A DNA stretch of 64,000 nt from NCBI GenBank assembly GCA_900073065.1, contig FJOG01000017.1:492149-556148 (forward strand), in the 5' to 3' direction. A program made the position numbers and the translations under genes. Below the pieces are notes generated by a model. The model was not told the DNA's origin, did not search any database, and was given only the letters and a program-made list of their open reading frames with translations. The stretch is from Phialocephala subalpina. Its lineage: Eukaryota; Ascomycota; Leotiomycetes; Helotiales; Mollisiaceae. Below, one piece after another: positions 32,704 to 46,175 of the stretch. Within the stretch, counting starts at the first letter, position 1. The number at the start of each line of letters is the position of its first letter.

Positions 32704-35700
32704 TGCCGTAGACGGCAGGATGCAGCGACAAGAAGCACGTTGGTCTCTCTGCGATGATAGTTCCAGCGCGTTTGCGCCCAGGGGAGGGTTGGAAACGTTC
32801 TGCTACTGCATCAATACAGAAGCATCGATAGAACGACTTCCTGCAGATAAGCGATGCGCGGGAAGGCGCGACGGCCTTGCAGTCGCTGCAACGATGCGAC
32901 CGAGGTGGGATTGGAAGGCGCGAGCTGTCTGAAGTCGAATCTCCAACAGCTGCAATGACCTCGAAGGTTGCTTGACGCTCTATGGATGGAAGGCGAGAGC
33001 AATGGCCTGCTGCCCCACGATAGAGGAACCAGTGGGCAGTGGGAAGCGGCTCTAGCGCGACCTGAGCTTCGACACTTTCCACGGCTGCCAGACCCTGGAC
33101 TTCTGGACGCAAGGACAGAGCTTTATTCCGGGGACCAAGCGAAACAGACGAGGCAGCGAGTGGTTGTTGATGGTAGCAGAGCGTGATTGGCGAGGCTCTT
33201 GATGGAACTGGGACGGCGACTGGGCCTGCGACAGCGACAGACGACGTGGTGAGCCTGCGAGGCCTGCGAGGCCTGCGAGTGAGGGGTGCTTGCTGCTGTG
33301 GTGTGCGGGTTGGAAGAGCTGCGGTGGTGCACGGTGACGGTGACGGGCAAATGAACTGCTGGTGCTGGATCTGAGCCGGATAGGCTCTGCATCCGAATCT
33401 CAGTGGCCGGTACGGGAACTGCCTAGAACGTTGCTCTGCTCTGCGCGGATGCGACGCCCAGGATTTCGACCTCGATATCGATGTCACCACCGATCACGAT
33501 CACCAAACGAGAAACTCGCACTCGCAATCCGGACGGACACTCAAAGCAGGCTGAATTGGAAAACGAAAATGGGGCCGAGCAGGACGGAGTAGTGCTGTGT
33601 TCGCTGACGGCCATCCAGCCACGGTACGGGATTTTGGCTCAGTCTTGGAAAGGCGCCCGCAGCCGCTTCTGCTCCGTACTCCCGCGACAGCTACAAAAGG
33701 ACGACGATGCTGGGGCTGCCGTAGAGTTCTGGAACTTGTGTCCTTGGAGAAACCGCGACGTACAAGACCTGGGCCACAACAGGAACAACGAGTTACTGGA
33801 TATGCTGGTGTTCAGTGAGAGCTATTCTGGTTCTTGGTTCTTCGCGGCGGATCAGTCGGCTAGCAGTGAGACCTGTGGGATGACCGAACTGACTTGCGCA
33901 ATAGGAATAATGGAGAGGCGTCGCTGTCCAATCCGTGGAAGAGGGATCGGTTGAGTAATATTGGAGAGTTCAGCCTGCAGACGTACTTTAGAGCAATCCC
34001 AGTACGTACAGCATGCTAGAAGAATCGGGCTTGAAGGAGGCCGAAAAGGGTAGCATGTGCAGCTTCAAGTCGTCCAGCGGGTCGTCGTTTTCTCCATGCG
34101 TCTGGGTCTGCGAGATATCGTAATCAGGATCTTTCGGCCGTCTGGCTCGAAGCGCTAATGTCCGAAGGAAACAAAGCTGTTTGGGGAAGTCGACTTTACG
34201 AAAGTGATTCCCTTGATATCGCGGGAGGCGGGGCACACTTGGTTTGGGTTTGGAAGCTATGTACAGGGTCCCGCGCGAGCTCTCTCGGCGCATCGATTAG
34301 TTCGCGACGGCGTCTGGAGAATCGATATTCGCATGCTTCTGGCTGCAACTCTGGGGTGAACGTGGGCTTGGAAGCAGGGAGCAAGGGAACAGGCAGCCGT
34401 GCCGAACGTGAATTTGACGGTAAGCTCTACGCACTCGTATTGGCCACGAAGAGTCATCGAGGAAGAAATTCCATGAAGAAGGAGGGGTTGATATCAGGCT
34501 TTCCACTACGGGAGCTGATAGGCCGGGCGCAAGACCGACCCCACAGTATTTTTTATCGATGCGGGCGCCACAGCTGAGACAGGTTGGTCATTTTTCAAGC
34601 TTGCGATGTTGAATCAAGGCTGAATCTGGCAAGAAATCGACACTGGCCGGATCTACTGATGGCCGCTTGCGATGTTCGAGATGGAATTGTTGAACAGAAA
34701 GGCATCTCCAGCATCTCCAGCATCACGATACGAAGACAGCGGGAGAGCCAGCCCCCGCCACCCGCACCCGCACCGCAGACAGGAATGAAGGTCAAAAGTA
34801 AGGTCACAGTAGTCCTTGAAAATGCGTCAAGCTCGAGCCCAGTCGAGGTCCGGGCTAATGTACTCAAGCCGTCATGGAGATCAGATCCTCGTATGGTCTC
34901 AATTACGGCTCGAGGAGCAATACCTGCGTTTCGTTCCTCTCATTCTTCCTCGTAAGATATAATATAACCATAGAAGCCTCCGCCGTTTGCAGCCAGATAC
35001 TCAGTTCTGTATGGCTGCGCCCCAAGGGACGCGCACATTCCAGATGACTCAACAGCGGTCAAGATAGGATCGCAATCCGTGAATTTCCTCCACTTCCTCG
35101 GGCAGAGCCGCACTTGCATGCTTCGATTTAGTGCCATGTGACCCATTCTCCACCATCTACGCACTAGCAAATCATGGCTGCATTCTTTGGAAGTGTTTGG
35201 AAGATAACCCTGGTCGATGTGCTTGCTGAGGGTGTGGTGCAGCTTCTTACCAGGGTGCTTGCAGGCCATTTTCAGTCAGATTCGGAACCCTGGTTGCGTC
35301 AACCGACTTGGAGTCCAGCCTCGGCGCGTAGAGGGCTTGATATGCAGAACATACCGTCCCTACATCAGGCTGTGCAGTATGTAGTATCGATGGCTGGAGC
35401 TTTTTGTCCTAACCAAAACATCCGCGGCAATCTGACGTGCTACTCACGAGCATTGAGATGTAACTCTTCTGATTCAGTGCTTTTCAGCATGACGCTTTTG
35501 AATTTGGAGATACTTGACCTCGGCTATGATCACCGCGGGTTGCTCATTATCTCAAACGACAGACTTACTTTGAAGTGGAACCGGACATGCTGTATTGTTT
35601 TTTGCCGTATTGAAATTCCAATAGCTAGCTGGTAATGTTGGTGGTTACCTGAATATCCCCAATTGACGACGTCCGCATCTCTTTGGCTCTCGTGGCTTTG

Positions 35701-37654
35701 ATGGCCTGGCAGCCTTCCCCAATAATTCACCAGGCCAGAAATCAAACATCTTCTTCGCAATCAATAGATCTTGAAAACTTTTGGATAGTATAAAGTCCGA
35801 AAACCTAAAGTTCGTTCCATAAAGACAAGGTAGAGCCAATTAAGGTTAGATCAAAACCTTGCTCTTCGAAGACAGAAAGCGGTTATTGTTCCGCTCTCGC
35901 CGCACCCTCGATAAATAGTAAGGTTATGGTCTGCGGAAGCGATGTCGACACGGACCGTCTTGACCCTTGGATTTCAGTGGGTCAAATCCTAAATCGTGCA
36001 ATGCAAAGCATCCTTCTTGCGACCTTCGATGCTGCGGTCTTGCGGGAGAGCTATCTCACAGCATGGAAGCGAGAAGAAAAGGTTGCAGAAGGCGACGGGA
36101 GATCCTCACACCCTCAACTCTGGTTGCATGAAGGAGGTATAGGTGGGGGATTTTCAACCAACAATGCAAGAGGAGACCCGCGAAACTAAACGCTCTACTG
36201 CATGGGAATATTGACAGTTCCAACGTATTCGCCTTTGACGAAGAGGCGCAACAACTGCAGCCTAGGATTGTGGGTTGATCCTCCGCAGGTGTGAGGGGAA
36301 TCCGCGCAACGGATCCGGTCGAGTTGTCTCACTTTGGCACGAATCGGAATTTTGCTCAGCCACAGGTGACGTCCATGGTTTTGCTGACCTATGCCGAATG
36401 GAGGGGCAACGGAGGGGCAAATTCCAGTGCGCTTGTTCTTCGAATGACCTCGATCGGGCAGATATAAACGAGACAGTTGGCCGTTGAAGTCCCGGAACGC
36501 CCTTCACGTAGCCTAGATCCCAGAATGGCTTCATAACCACTGGAACATCAATTAAACAATATTCTCGAGGTAGGTATCTAGCTTATCTCTCCGACATAGA
36601 TCATTGCTTCCAAATCTTCAGCGGAGGTAGGGCACAATCTTCCACACCTTTTCAGCTTGTCCAGGGACATTGGAAGGACTAAGGAATACTAGCTTGTCCT
36701 CCAAGAATCATGAATCAAATTGCTGCCGGGGAATCCCCGTATTTACACTCTAGCACAAACTAGATAGGCTTCCACTTTTCACAGTACACTAAGCTCCAAC
36801 ATCATATCGAGCTTGCAGGAAACAAAATCCGCCTCAGCAAGAGAAATCAAAAGCAGAAAATGACCTTGACTGTAAGAATGACATGGACTTGGAAAGTAAG
36901 GGAAGCACGAAGATGCCACAGAGTGGCGAAACATAACAAAGGATCGATTGTTCGGCATATTATCGAGGGCTTTCGACAAGATAGAATAGACCCGTTAGCG
37001 TCATCCAAACCCACGTGTTTCAACTGCGGATAGCAATGAGGACAGTATCTCGAGTTGCTCTACATTGAACAGAAGATAAGACGCTTCGGAGCTCCTTTAC
37101 CAGAAGCCAGGATCTTTTCATCATGATAGAGATCCTCAGCATATGATATCACTTATCTGATGAACATCCACACAACAGATTCCCTGAACGAGACGTGAAA
37201 CGCTGGGTTGATTGTTCGAAGATCGAAAACGGCTAGGATATCAATTCATCCGTTCGCATGGACCCTGATTTCGCATCGAGACGAAGCGTTCCAAGGACCC
37301 ATGCACCAACTTCGGCGCTATTCTGTCAGTGGTCCGGTGACTACCGAGCTCACATGGCACTTCTCATCGAAACCTTGCCAGGTATGACCCTCTTTCGAAC
37401 ATCCCTAAGGGCCCACGTATGGGGTAGAATGCGAGACCAAGTACCACTAGGCAGGAAGCTCATGATGGCTCAGACTTGCCTTTACTACTTCATCGTTGCT
37501 CGTGCGGGGGCCCGCTGGCATCCAGTCTACCTTCAGGTTACCCGTAGAAACACACGATAGACAGACTGAATGTTCTCTCCGAGCGGCACACGCGCAATCT
37601 CAGCAGTATCTGGTCTATCATCATAGCGATCGAGGAGAACCGAGTGTCGGCACT
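32704..37654. other. Gene-poor 5 kb region
   Basis: No frame here could be assigned to a family or built into a credible spliced gene. The left 800 bases are GC-rich and stay open over 274 codons on the minus strand without protein-like composition; this is probably the leader and promoter of the RSC7-type gene. A 9-bp tandem repeat lies at 33253-33279. The rest contains short frames only. It may include a long promoter, a non-coding transcript or degraded sequence. Confidence 0.4.
33253..33279. repeat. 9-bp tandem repeat, three copies
   Basis: GCCTGCGAG occurs three times in a row in the GC-rich region upstream of the RSC7-type gene. Confidence 0.85.
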
Positions 37655-39618
37655 TCAGGATATCAGTGTTGTTCCCTTGGTCCTTCCAACCTCCATCTTG
37701 GCAGTCCTCGCCCCAAATTGTATCTAGAATATTTAGTGAGGGAGCTTGGAACCAGGGAGAGACCTACCGCTCGCTTCTTCTCCGTTGCCACAGAGTACAT
37801 GCCTAATTCATACGCAAGCAGGCGCAGAATTTTCTTTCCTGGTTCGAGTATCGATTCTTGTCGAGAGGATTGGTCATGGGTTTGAAATCCACATTTTTGC
37901 CATACGGGACACTCCACGGCCCATTTCACGAGGGCTTCGTCAAGAAAAGGAAATCTTGCTTCTCTAGCCCAATGCGAAATGACTCGATCGTCGCGACCTA
38001 GGTTCCGCTTTCCAAGTCTGTCAACGTCCAGTTTGAGTTCGTCCACAAGACCTGGGAATCCAGTCCTGTTGAATGCTGTGGCATGGCGCGTGTAACCTCC
38101 AAACAGTTCATCAGCACCCAAACCAGATAAGAGCACACGCGCGGGTGTTCTGTAAGGCTCAGGCTCCAGGTCCAAATTCGAACTTGTTGAGGCCATGCCG
38201 ATCCCGCGAGCAGCAAAGTACAATGCGTAGGCTATTGAGAGGTCCATCTCGGTGTTGTGCGGATGTATAAGTTGTATTACACGGTCTCTGTGCTCTGTAG
38301 TCTCCACATAAGGTATGTTCACCTATGTTACGTCAGCAGAGTAAATGACAAGCAGACTTTACGGACATACTGCAACGAACCTCCATGTGCGGTCGGGACA
38401 AACATGCTGTAATTCTCGAAAGGCTTTCCTTCCCGTCTCTCTGTCTGGGCAAGACTCGTAGGGAGATGGCAAAGAGCTTTTCGATGGCGACCTCTGTATT
38501 TGCTCGTGTTCTGGAGGCCGTCTCTCCGTAGGCATACTATTCTCTGACAACGCAGCTTTTTTGGCTGCTTTCACCACCCTTGGATTCTCAAACGCGACAT
38601 TGATCAAGTCAATTTGTTGATCCAACGGCAATATATCATGGGTCATGCGTGCCAATACTGTGCAATCAAGCCCTCCAGAAAACAGAACAGCGACACGCAC
38701 ATGATTTTCGGATTGATGTTCAGGGGGCAGAGGAATGTTCAAAACCCTAAGTTTGAGAGACTCACTTAAGTGGCGGCGTAAAGCTCGCACCGATTCTGAT
38801 TGCTCATTCAAAACAAAGTCCTCGACCGGAACTGCTTTGTTGAAGATACCTATAGAGACATCCTAACAAATATAGTTAGCCTCCGAAGAGGAGAGTTAAG
38901 TGACTATCTTGAAAGCATTGGAAGGAGGGCATACCGAAGTTCCTGTATCCTCAGTAGCCCAAATGTGCTTGTGTATTGCAGCAAAAGGCGTTTGAGGAAG
39001 TTCGTGATTGGAATCGTTGACGTGTTTGGGAGCCGTAGGCTCATTAAATGACATGCGATACACAGCATCTGCCTCAACTTCTACCCATGGGCCCGTGACA
39101 GTATCAGCGATGCTGGAAAACTGTAAATTAGCGTGGCCATCGGTTTTGTGAAGAAGTGACCGGCGTCCTAAACGATCTCGGCCAAAGTAGAGCTGATTGT
39201 GATATTTGTCCAAGTAGACAAAAGCAAATGGTCCGGAAATGCTTTGCAATACTCTGAGTATGGCAGCAGTTGAATCTGGGGTAGCTGTGTAGTCAGAGCT
39301 GGCCTTTATGAGCATATCGAAAATAGCTTGTCCATCGTTTCCAGAGACGGGTTCGAGGCCAATCTTCCAAGCTTCTCCATTCCAGCATAGAGCTGAATTA
39401 TTGAAGAAGTCAAGAAAAGGTTGAGCTGTGACATGGCCTCCCCTCAGAGCCAGGACCGTTGACATCAAAGAGACCCAGCACGGAGAGCCATTTGCTACCT
39501 CAATGCGTGCTTGAGCTTCCCCAACGTGGTCGGGACCTCGATTGCAAAGCAACTGCTTCAGCGCATCACTAGGCGCATGAAAGCTGCGCGTCGAGACGGA
39601 CGCGTAAACGCCACACAT
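37655..39618 (-). CDS. Asparagine synthetase domain-containing protein (ASNSD1-like)
   Basis: Four exons on the minus strand: 39618-38935, 38862-38371, 38322-37768 and 37723-37655; 599 residues. The ATG at 39618 places a cysteine second (MCGVYASVST), as in class-II glutamine amidotransferases, where Cys becomes the N-terminal nucleophile. Next come NRGPDHVG, LALRGG, LCWNGEAW and YLDKYHNQLYFGRDRLGRRS. The synthetase half has the PP-loop VAVLFSGGLDCTVLA, then VNIPYVE, LLSGLGADELFGGYTRH, FPFLDEALVKWA and the end block KKRAIQFGARTAKME joined across intron 3. It differs from true Asn synthetase in length and order and matches the ASNSD1/yeast YML096W group, whose reaction is not established. An insertion of about 45 residues rich in Ser/Pro/Glu follows the PP-loop region. 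Confidence 0.9.
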
Positions 39619-40002
39619 TTCGTAGTGCTGGAGCTTCACGGCAAGCTCGAGTCCATTGTTGGCGTTGGGCGGAAAATATGAGGATGGAAAAAAATTTAGT
39701 CTTCCGGATGTTGTGTTTTTACGAAGTGCGTCCGTGAATCGTCATCTCGCTTGAAGCTCTTCTAAAATCGTCGAGCGAGTCCATGCGATGTTTGCACAAC
39801 AACAACCCCATTCACCAAGCCCGGAAAGTCAGTGCGGAGATGGTACATTTGAGATGATTCATCCTCCTCCCGCATAGCAGAGGGTGACCATTCTTCTCAG
39901 GCCTGTCGTGCGTTTCATGCGCCAAGCGCCGCAGAGACTCAACCTCGATAACTACCCCGCCGACTTGGAGACGACCGCCTCTCTGAGGGCGCCTGCGGAT
40001 GT
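39619..40002. promoter_or_regulatory. Divergent promoter region (ASNSD1-like / VPS9)
   Basis: 384 bases between opposite-strand starts; both promoters lie here. No specific site recognised. Confidence 0.5.
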
Positions 40003-42649
40003 ATGTCTCCTCCCAAACAGCCCATAGAAGCCATCGATCACCTAGATGAGCTCCAAATACAGGCCCCAACGGGAGCAAGGGGGAAGCCAGACGATATAGC
40101 TGCTTCGGCTTCGGAGCAGGGAGTGGCTCTTGTGAGCACGGAAGGGAATGAAGAAGCCGCATCAACGACTGCAGATCGTCCTGTCGAAGAGATCATGGAG
40201 CAAAATCCTACCAACGATAAGAGTGCCGGACAGAACCAAGAGGACGTGATTGAATCTGCGCAGAATGACGGACTGCAATCACAAGCGACTCGAGAAGATA
40301 TAGCATCCGCCCATGATCCTATGGAATCCTCGACTGCCACTCTGAAACCAGAGCCTATCCCCTCTACGAAGTCCTCTGCATCTTTTACAACACATCATCT
40401 TTCACCAGATGATCAGATATACCGAGATCCTACGCCGAAAACGCCTGCATCATCACAACCACCCTCTCGTTCAACCTCAAATGCTACATCAATTCCACAT
40501 TATGGACGGACGGCAGATGGCTCGGAGAGGTCTCCGACAAGATCTGATGCTGGCTTTGATGAGAAAGCGTCTGCTAGCGAAGATGAGAGGGAAACCAATT
40601 CAAGGTCTGAGATTCAAAGCATAATGGACCAGTTCAGTGAAGAGGGGCAAGGCCCTGGCCATGAGGAAGTCATGTCGCCGAGACTGGAATTTGCTGGTCC
40701 CCTACTCGGAAGTCCCATTCAGCACCCTCCAAGGAAGTCGAGTTTGGAACCTCTGAACTCGGGTTTAACAAGTGCTACACAGAGCATGCAGGACCTAAGA
40801 GTTTCCTCACAGCCCTCGATGAATCACTCAGCCCGGGATCTGTCAGATATTGGGCCTGCTGTTCCACCAAAGCCTGGATCAATCCGCAGCCTGGGTCAGT
40901 CAAGGGGTTTAGACGATCGAGCACAGAGTGCTGATTCCCCTATGTCTCCACCACTTCATAGACCACCTCCTCCTGAACCGGAGCCGGAACCTGATCTACC
41001 TTTTGACTTTCATCGATTCTTGGAGCAATTGAGACATAGGACAGCTGATCCAGTAGCCAAATTTCTGAGATCCTTCCTACAGGAATTTGGTAAGAGGCAA
41101 TGGATGGTTCATGAGCAAGTGAAAATCATAGGTGATTTCCTAGCCTTCATAACAAACAAGATGGCCCAATGTGAGGTCTGGCGTGAGGTCTCTGATGCAG
41201 AGTTTGACAATGCCCGTGAGGGCATGGAGAAATTAGTCATGAACAGGTTATACACTCAGACTTTCTCCCCTGCAATTCCTCCTCCGCAGCCACTTCCTGG
41301 ATCAAAAGGAAAGCGACGAGGAGGTGAGCGCCAGATGGGTCCGGGGAGGAAGGGTCAACACCAAGAAGACGTTGAACGCGACGAAATTCTAGCTCAGAAA
41401 GTCAGCATTTACGGCTGGATCAAAGAAGAGCATTTGGACATACCTCCAGTAGCGGATAGTGGGAAGCGATTCTTGCTCCTGGCCCAGCAAGGTGAGTGCC
41501 AACACTCGCCTCCATTCAATTATCTTTAACTGATATCTGGTGTAGAACTTTTGAAGATAAAGACATACAGAGCCCCGCGTGACAAGATCATTTGCGTGCT
41601 CAATTGCTGCAAAGTCATATTCGGTAGAATAATCCCCCCCTTGGTACGATGCATGACTAAACATACAAAGGACTTCTCAAACACTCAAAAGCCGATTCAT
41701 CTGCGGATTCGTTCATGCCTCTTCTGATCTATGTTGTTCTACAGGCGAATCCCGAACATTTAGTTTCCAACGTGCAATATATTCTACGCTTTAGAAACCA
41801 AGATAAGTTAGCTGGCGAGGCTGGGTACTATTTGTCTTCTCTGGTAAGCAGCATTTATCAAGGTCAATCATGTAAGGCAATCGGACTAACAATATGAAGC
41901 TTGGTGCTGTGCAGTTTATTGAAGGGTTAGACCGGACGACCCTCACCATTTCGGACGAGGAATTCGAGAAGAATGTGGAAGCTGCGGTTTCAGCAATTGC
42001 TGAAAAACACCAAGCTGATGCTATCGAGAATCCTGCTTCAGCCAAATTGTCAGAGAAGTCGAGCCTTGCCCGTCCGGAGGTAACCCCTCGACATTCAATG
42101 GAAGGCGAATCGTCAAACCCACGCAAGTCCACATCCTCAAATGAGTATGATAGTGGCGATGGCCTCGACGAAAAGGCTGCTATGACCGGTCTGCTGCGTA
42201 CAATTCAGCGCCCATTGTCCTCGATCGGCCGGATATTCTCAGAGGACCAGAGTTCGTCTCAAACGGGTCCAGCACGAACACCTCAACCTGGCAACACTCC
42301 ACGAATGACTCCATCGCCACGAGTCAGCTCAGATGGACCACAAGGCCTGCCGCGGTTACCAAACAATCAGGACCCCAGTGCTCGCAGCAGAATGAGTGCT
42401 GAGGATGCAGCCGCAAGGCAGGCTTCCGCTGAAGCCGCAGAGGCGCATCGCATCCAGCGAGCTGAACATGCGAATGTGGTGGAAACTTTAGCCGGAATGT
42501 TTCCTGACTTGGACAGGGAGATCATAAGTGACGTTGTCACTCAGAAGGATGGAAGGTGAGCTTGCACTGGAATCCCTCATATCCTATCACATGCTAAATT
42601 CCTAAGGGTTGGCCTTGCTGTGGATGCTTGTCTTGCGCTGAGCTCGTAG
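40003..42649 (+). CDS. vps9: VPS9-domain Rab5-type guanine nucleotide exchange factor with CUE domain
   Basis: Five exons: 40003-41491, 41546-41623, 41671-41843, 41900-42555 and 42607-42649; 812 residues. The N-terminal 330 residues are Ser/Pro-rich and disordered, ending in a Pro/Glu tract. The helical bundle starts at PFDFHRFLEQLRHRTADPV. The VPS9 core follows: DEILAQKVSIYGWIKEEHLD, APRDKIICVLNCCKVIFGLL, ADSFMPLLIYVVLQANPEHL and LAGEAGYYLSSLLGAVQFIE, including the conserved Asp-Tyr/Tyr-x2 catalytic surface region. The last exon completes a CUE domain (VVETLAGMFPDLDREI through VGLAVDACLALSS) that binds ubiquitin. In yeast Vps9 activates Vps21/Rab5 in endosome and vacuole sorting. Order and domains match the family. 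The start is the first ATG in frame; a more distal leader exon is possible. Confidence 0.94.
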
Positions 42650-43244
42650 GGCTTTTGGGTATCTCAGAAGCAGACGAATAACATTTTCGGGGGAGCTGGC
42701 ATTGCATGTTGACTTTTGAGCGTAGCATAGGCGTTTCTTTGATATACCATAGCGCGAAAGTTGGGGCATGAACAAACCATCAGACTTAGAGTTGAGTACG
42801 TCAGATAAAGACATAATAGCCATAATCTATCCCAACTGTGAAAGTTTGTAGCGCAATGGGTTCTCATTGCATGAGATTGAACTATCCCTGAATGAACGGT
42901 TTATTACTGCGCGAGAATACCATGTCCTTGGAGTATTCGCTTAGAGAAACAGACATCCAAAGGCAGACATATTGGACTAATTGATAAATACCGAAGTAAA
43001 CGCTTCGGAGTTTGTTTCTAGCACGCCGTGGGATTAATCTTACAGATGAACTCCCAAACTCGAGTTATGGCACGTCCTGAGCGGGTAGGCCCGACAGGCT
43101 CTCGACACGGAACCGGAAGAACCTAAGCCCGGCTAGGTTTGAAGACAAGCGCTTTTAACAATTTTATTGTCTCGAAAAAGAATACCCCACCAGTCATACA
43201 TCTTACTCTTTGAGTGCTCCCGGAGACCTCTAAAACCTACAATT
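42650..43244. other. Intergenic
   Basis: About 600 bases holding the 3' flank of VPS9 and the promoter of the next gene on the same strand. No other feature seen. Confidence 0.4.
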
Positions 43245-45751
43245 ATGGCCAAGAAGAAGGGAGGGAAAGGTGTGAATGCCGGCGAGTCCTCAGAAAGCGC
43301 AATTCCTCCAACTCCTGCACCTGCTTCGAGTCCGTCAACGTCCAAGCCAAAAGAGACGAAGCCCCCACAACCTTCAACATCTGCATTGATAATCTGTCGC
43401 AACAAGTATGTTATTTGAGGGTCTATACAGCAGAAGTTTTGGAACAGGCCAAACCCTTTGCGCGCTCTTTATGACTGATATGCGCGCTTTCACAATGGAG
43501 GACGCTTTGCTCAAGACTACTTTCTTACATCTTGTCTTGCTGTTGCCCAAATTGAATAAGGAATGACAGCTAATACTCCAATTGCAGACACTGGCGGTAT
43601 ATCTCATCTTTCCATGGACCATGGCTGCAATTGCCACCAGAAGTCCTCGAGAGTCTGGCGAACAATAATTACAATCTACCCCGTCCTCGTCCAATTGATC
43701 CTGCAGTTTTCTTCGATCTCCTCAAAATCCGACAATTGGTGGATGATGCTACAAATCTTGCTGTCCGAGCAGCAAGTGGCGTCACGTCTTCCTCTCTTAC
43801 AAACTCTTTGAATGCTGGGAATGGTCTTCTAGGCAATGGAGGGGCAGCATTGGGACTTGGGCTTGGTGGGGGAGGCGGAAATGCCAAATTGAGTAGGGAG
43901 CGAAAACATCGAATGCGGGAGCAAGCTACGCAGAAACTGTCAAAGGCATACCATTTGGACGAGATTGCGTGTAGCGTTGCGACCATGCAATCTGCCTCGA
44001 CACTAGAAGATGTTGCTCATCTTGTCCTCCAGAGAAATCCGAACGATGCGGATGCGAAATATGTCCACTTCTTCCATGAGAAGATACCTTCCCGGCAATT
44101 GGCAGAATGTACAAGTCTCCAACCGCTCGACGAAGTCATTGCAGAAAGACCAAGCGAAGGAGAGATATTGAGAACGCGGGCTGTCACAAAGATCTTCAAG
44201 GAAGATTTTGTTGGTGCAGCGCAAGATCTCACAGCAGCATTACAAGTGTGCAGATACTACCAAGGTCAACACAAAGCAGGACGACAGCAGCTACAGCTCG
44301 CAAGTGAAGCTGCCGCTGAAGCCCAACGTAATGGTAATAGCAGATGGAAAGAGGAATTCAAGCTTGATGAAGAGGATCATCCAAGTAGCTTGGAAACCCA
44401 GCTTCTATTTCACCGAGCCGGCGTTTATCTGACCATTGCCTGTCAACATGTCAATGATGCTTTACCGCCTAAAGCCTCTCAGAACGGTGCCAATGGCATT
44501 AAGACACATACCAATGGTAGTGCCGAGCAAGCCGCGGAGCCCGCTGAGATGAGTCCTGCGGAGAAGGAGGCGCATCGAAAGCGGCTCGAGGCTCGGAAAA
44601 TCGTCAAGACGAATGCCAAGAGAGCTTTGAGAGATTATGTTGCATATCTGGCTCACTTCGACTACACTCCTGGTTTACCGGCTGAGATCACGGAGGAATT
44701 TGTACGCAAAGTAAATCAAGCGGCAAATGGATTCAAGATCCCACGACCACAGAATCATGGTAGAAGCCTTGATCTTGAGAGCAATGCGTCACTAAGCAAT
44801 GGCCAACTATCCGATGCCCTTATCCCTCATAACGGTCACGGCAATCGCTCTCGACCACAATCAGGCACAACACGAAATGCTGACATGCCAAGATTACCTC
44901 CACCCGTCGTTCACAAGATGTCGGCATTGTTCTCTGCAACGCCTCCAGCAGATCTCCCTGCATATCCAGAGACGTCTACTGCTCTTACCACCAAGCAACA
45001 AATGCAAGCAACCCAAAACGAAGCAGCCAAGGCTATTCTTGCACAGACGGATTGTCACGAAGCTCTTACCTATCACCCACTTCTTACAGATGCTCTTCAT
45101 TCCCTGCTTCTCTGTCATTGCTTAGTCCAAACATCAGCTCGTGAGCTTCAGCGTCATGCTCATATGGTCGCTAGACTCGCTCGAGTCTGTGATGGCTATC
45201 CAATTTTCCAAGCAGCTCGCTCACCCAGTCGTGCCGATTGGATTGAGGTTATTCGTCGCGCAGATAATTGGATTGGACTTCAACAATCCTGGGAATCACT
45301 TTGCGCCCCAGCTCCCTTGCCTGGTCAGGTGCCACAAAATCAACAGAAAGAGACTCCTGCAGAAAAGAGAGAGCGTCTCAAACAACAAGCCATCATGGAG
45401 GCCTTGGAAGATGACAGAGTTCACGACGAAGCAAGCTTCCATGCGGCTGTTGCAGCACGTCAACGTCGGCAAGAAGAAGAGGCTCGCAAGGCAGAAGGTA
45501 GAGAAATGCCGAAGCGCTGGGCCCAGGAAGACGGAAAGGAATATCCCATTAGCACTGAGAGAGCTCAAGCCCTTGTGCGTTGGATTCGAGAAGCTCCTCT
45601 TGGAGGCGAAGCAGGTGGACCTCGTAAGAAGAAGAAGAGCACAAAGCTGGGAGCGAAGGGGAAAGGCAAAGCTGGTATTGACGAATCAATGGCTGGATTA
45701 GCGGTTGGAGACAACGATAATTTTGAGCCGGTTGAGGAAGAGGTCGATTGA
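43245..45751 (+). CDS. Conserved filamentous-fungal protein of unknown function
   Basis: Two exons, 43245-43405 and 43588-45751; 774 residues. Starts MAKKKGGKGVNAG. The conserved N-terminal block ICRNKHWRYISSFHGPWLQL spans the intron, then LPPEVLESLANNNY and PRPIDPAVFFDLLKIRQLVD. The middle part is helical with TPR-like spacing (RTRAVTKIFKEDFVGAAQDL; ARKIVKTNAKRALRDYVAYL). Near the end is QALVRWIREAP and a Lys/Gly-rich tail. Fungal databases often label this family 'histidine kinase group protein' (from memory), but no HisKA, HATPase or receiver motif is visible, so that name should not be taken as function. Weak TPR/SET-related character is a guess. Confidence 0.85.
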
Positions 45752-46175
45752 TCTCGAGATCTTGTGTATGAGTTTTGATGGATCAGATAAATGCAACCAA
45801 TGAATGACTTGGATTAGACTTAGTGCCTCTTACGTGCATACCATGACGCCGCTTCTCCGCCCTTGGAACGACAACCTCGCTTCTTAAGGCGCCATAGACA
45901 TCGTCAACATCCCACTCTGGGCTGTTTATATTCATAATGAACCAGAAATGAAGACTCAGTGGTCAGAACTCGATTGCAAAGTGCGGTCCGAATTTAGGAA
46001 TCTATGGGAATATCAGGATGAGAAGTCGAAAAACCTGTTCCAACGTCATGCTGTATACGGTACACGGAGCACATATAAAGACGTGACTTCGCAATTCAAA
46101 ACAATAATCCATTCCAATCTACTCTCAGTCCAGTCTCAAAGTCTCAAACACAATTCCAACTCCTAACCAGCTATC
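45752..46175. promoter_or_regulatory. Upstream region of the HAD hydrolase gene
   Basis: 424 bases between two plus-strand genes. A CATATAAAG TATA-like sequence at about 46073-46081 lies roughly 95-100 bases before the start codon at 46176. The 72-codon frame inside is not protein-like. Confidence 0.45.

Noticed and set aside
32666..33490. 274-codon minus-strand frame upstream of the RSC7-type gene
   Set aside because: Arises in GC-rich sequence; Arg/Ser/Pro/Ala-rich with no conserved block, and it overlaps the start of the RSC7-type gene in another frame.
33481..33954. 157-codon plus-strand frame
   Set aside because: No start context, no domain, composition not protein-like; likely chance.
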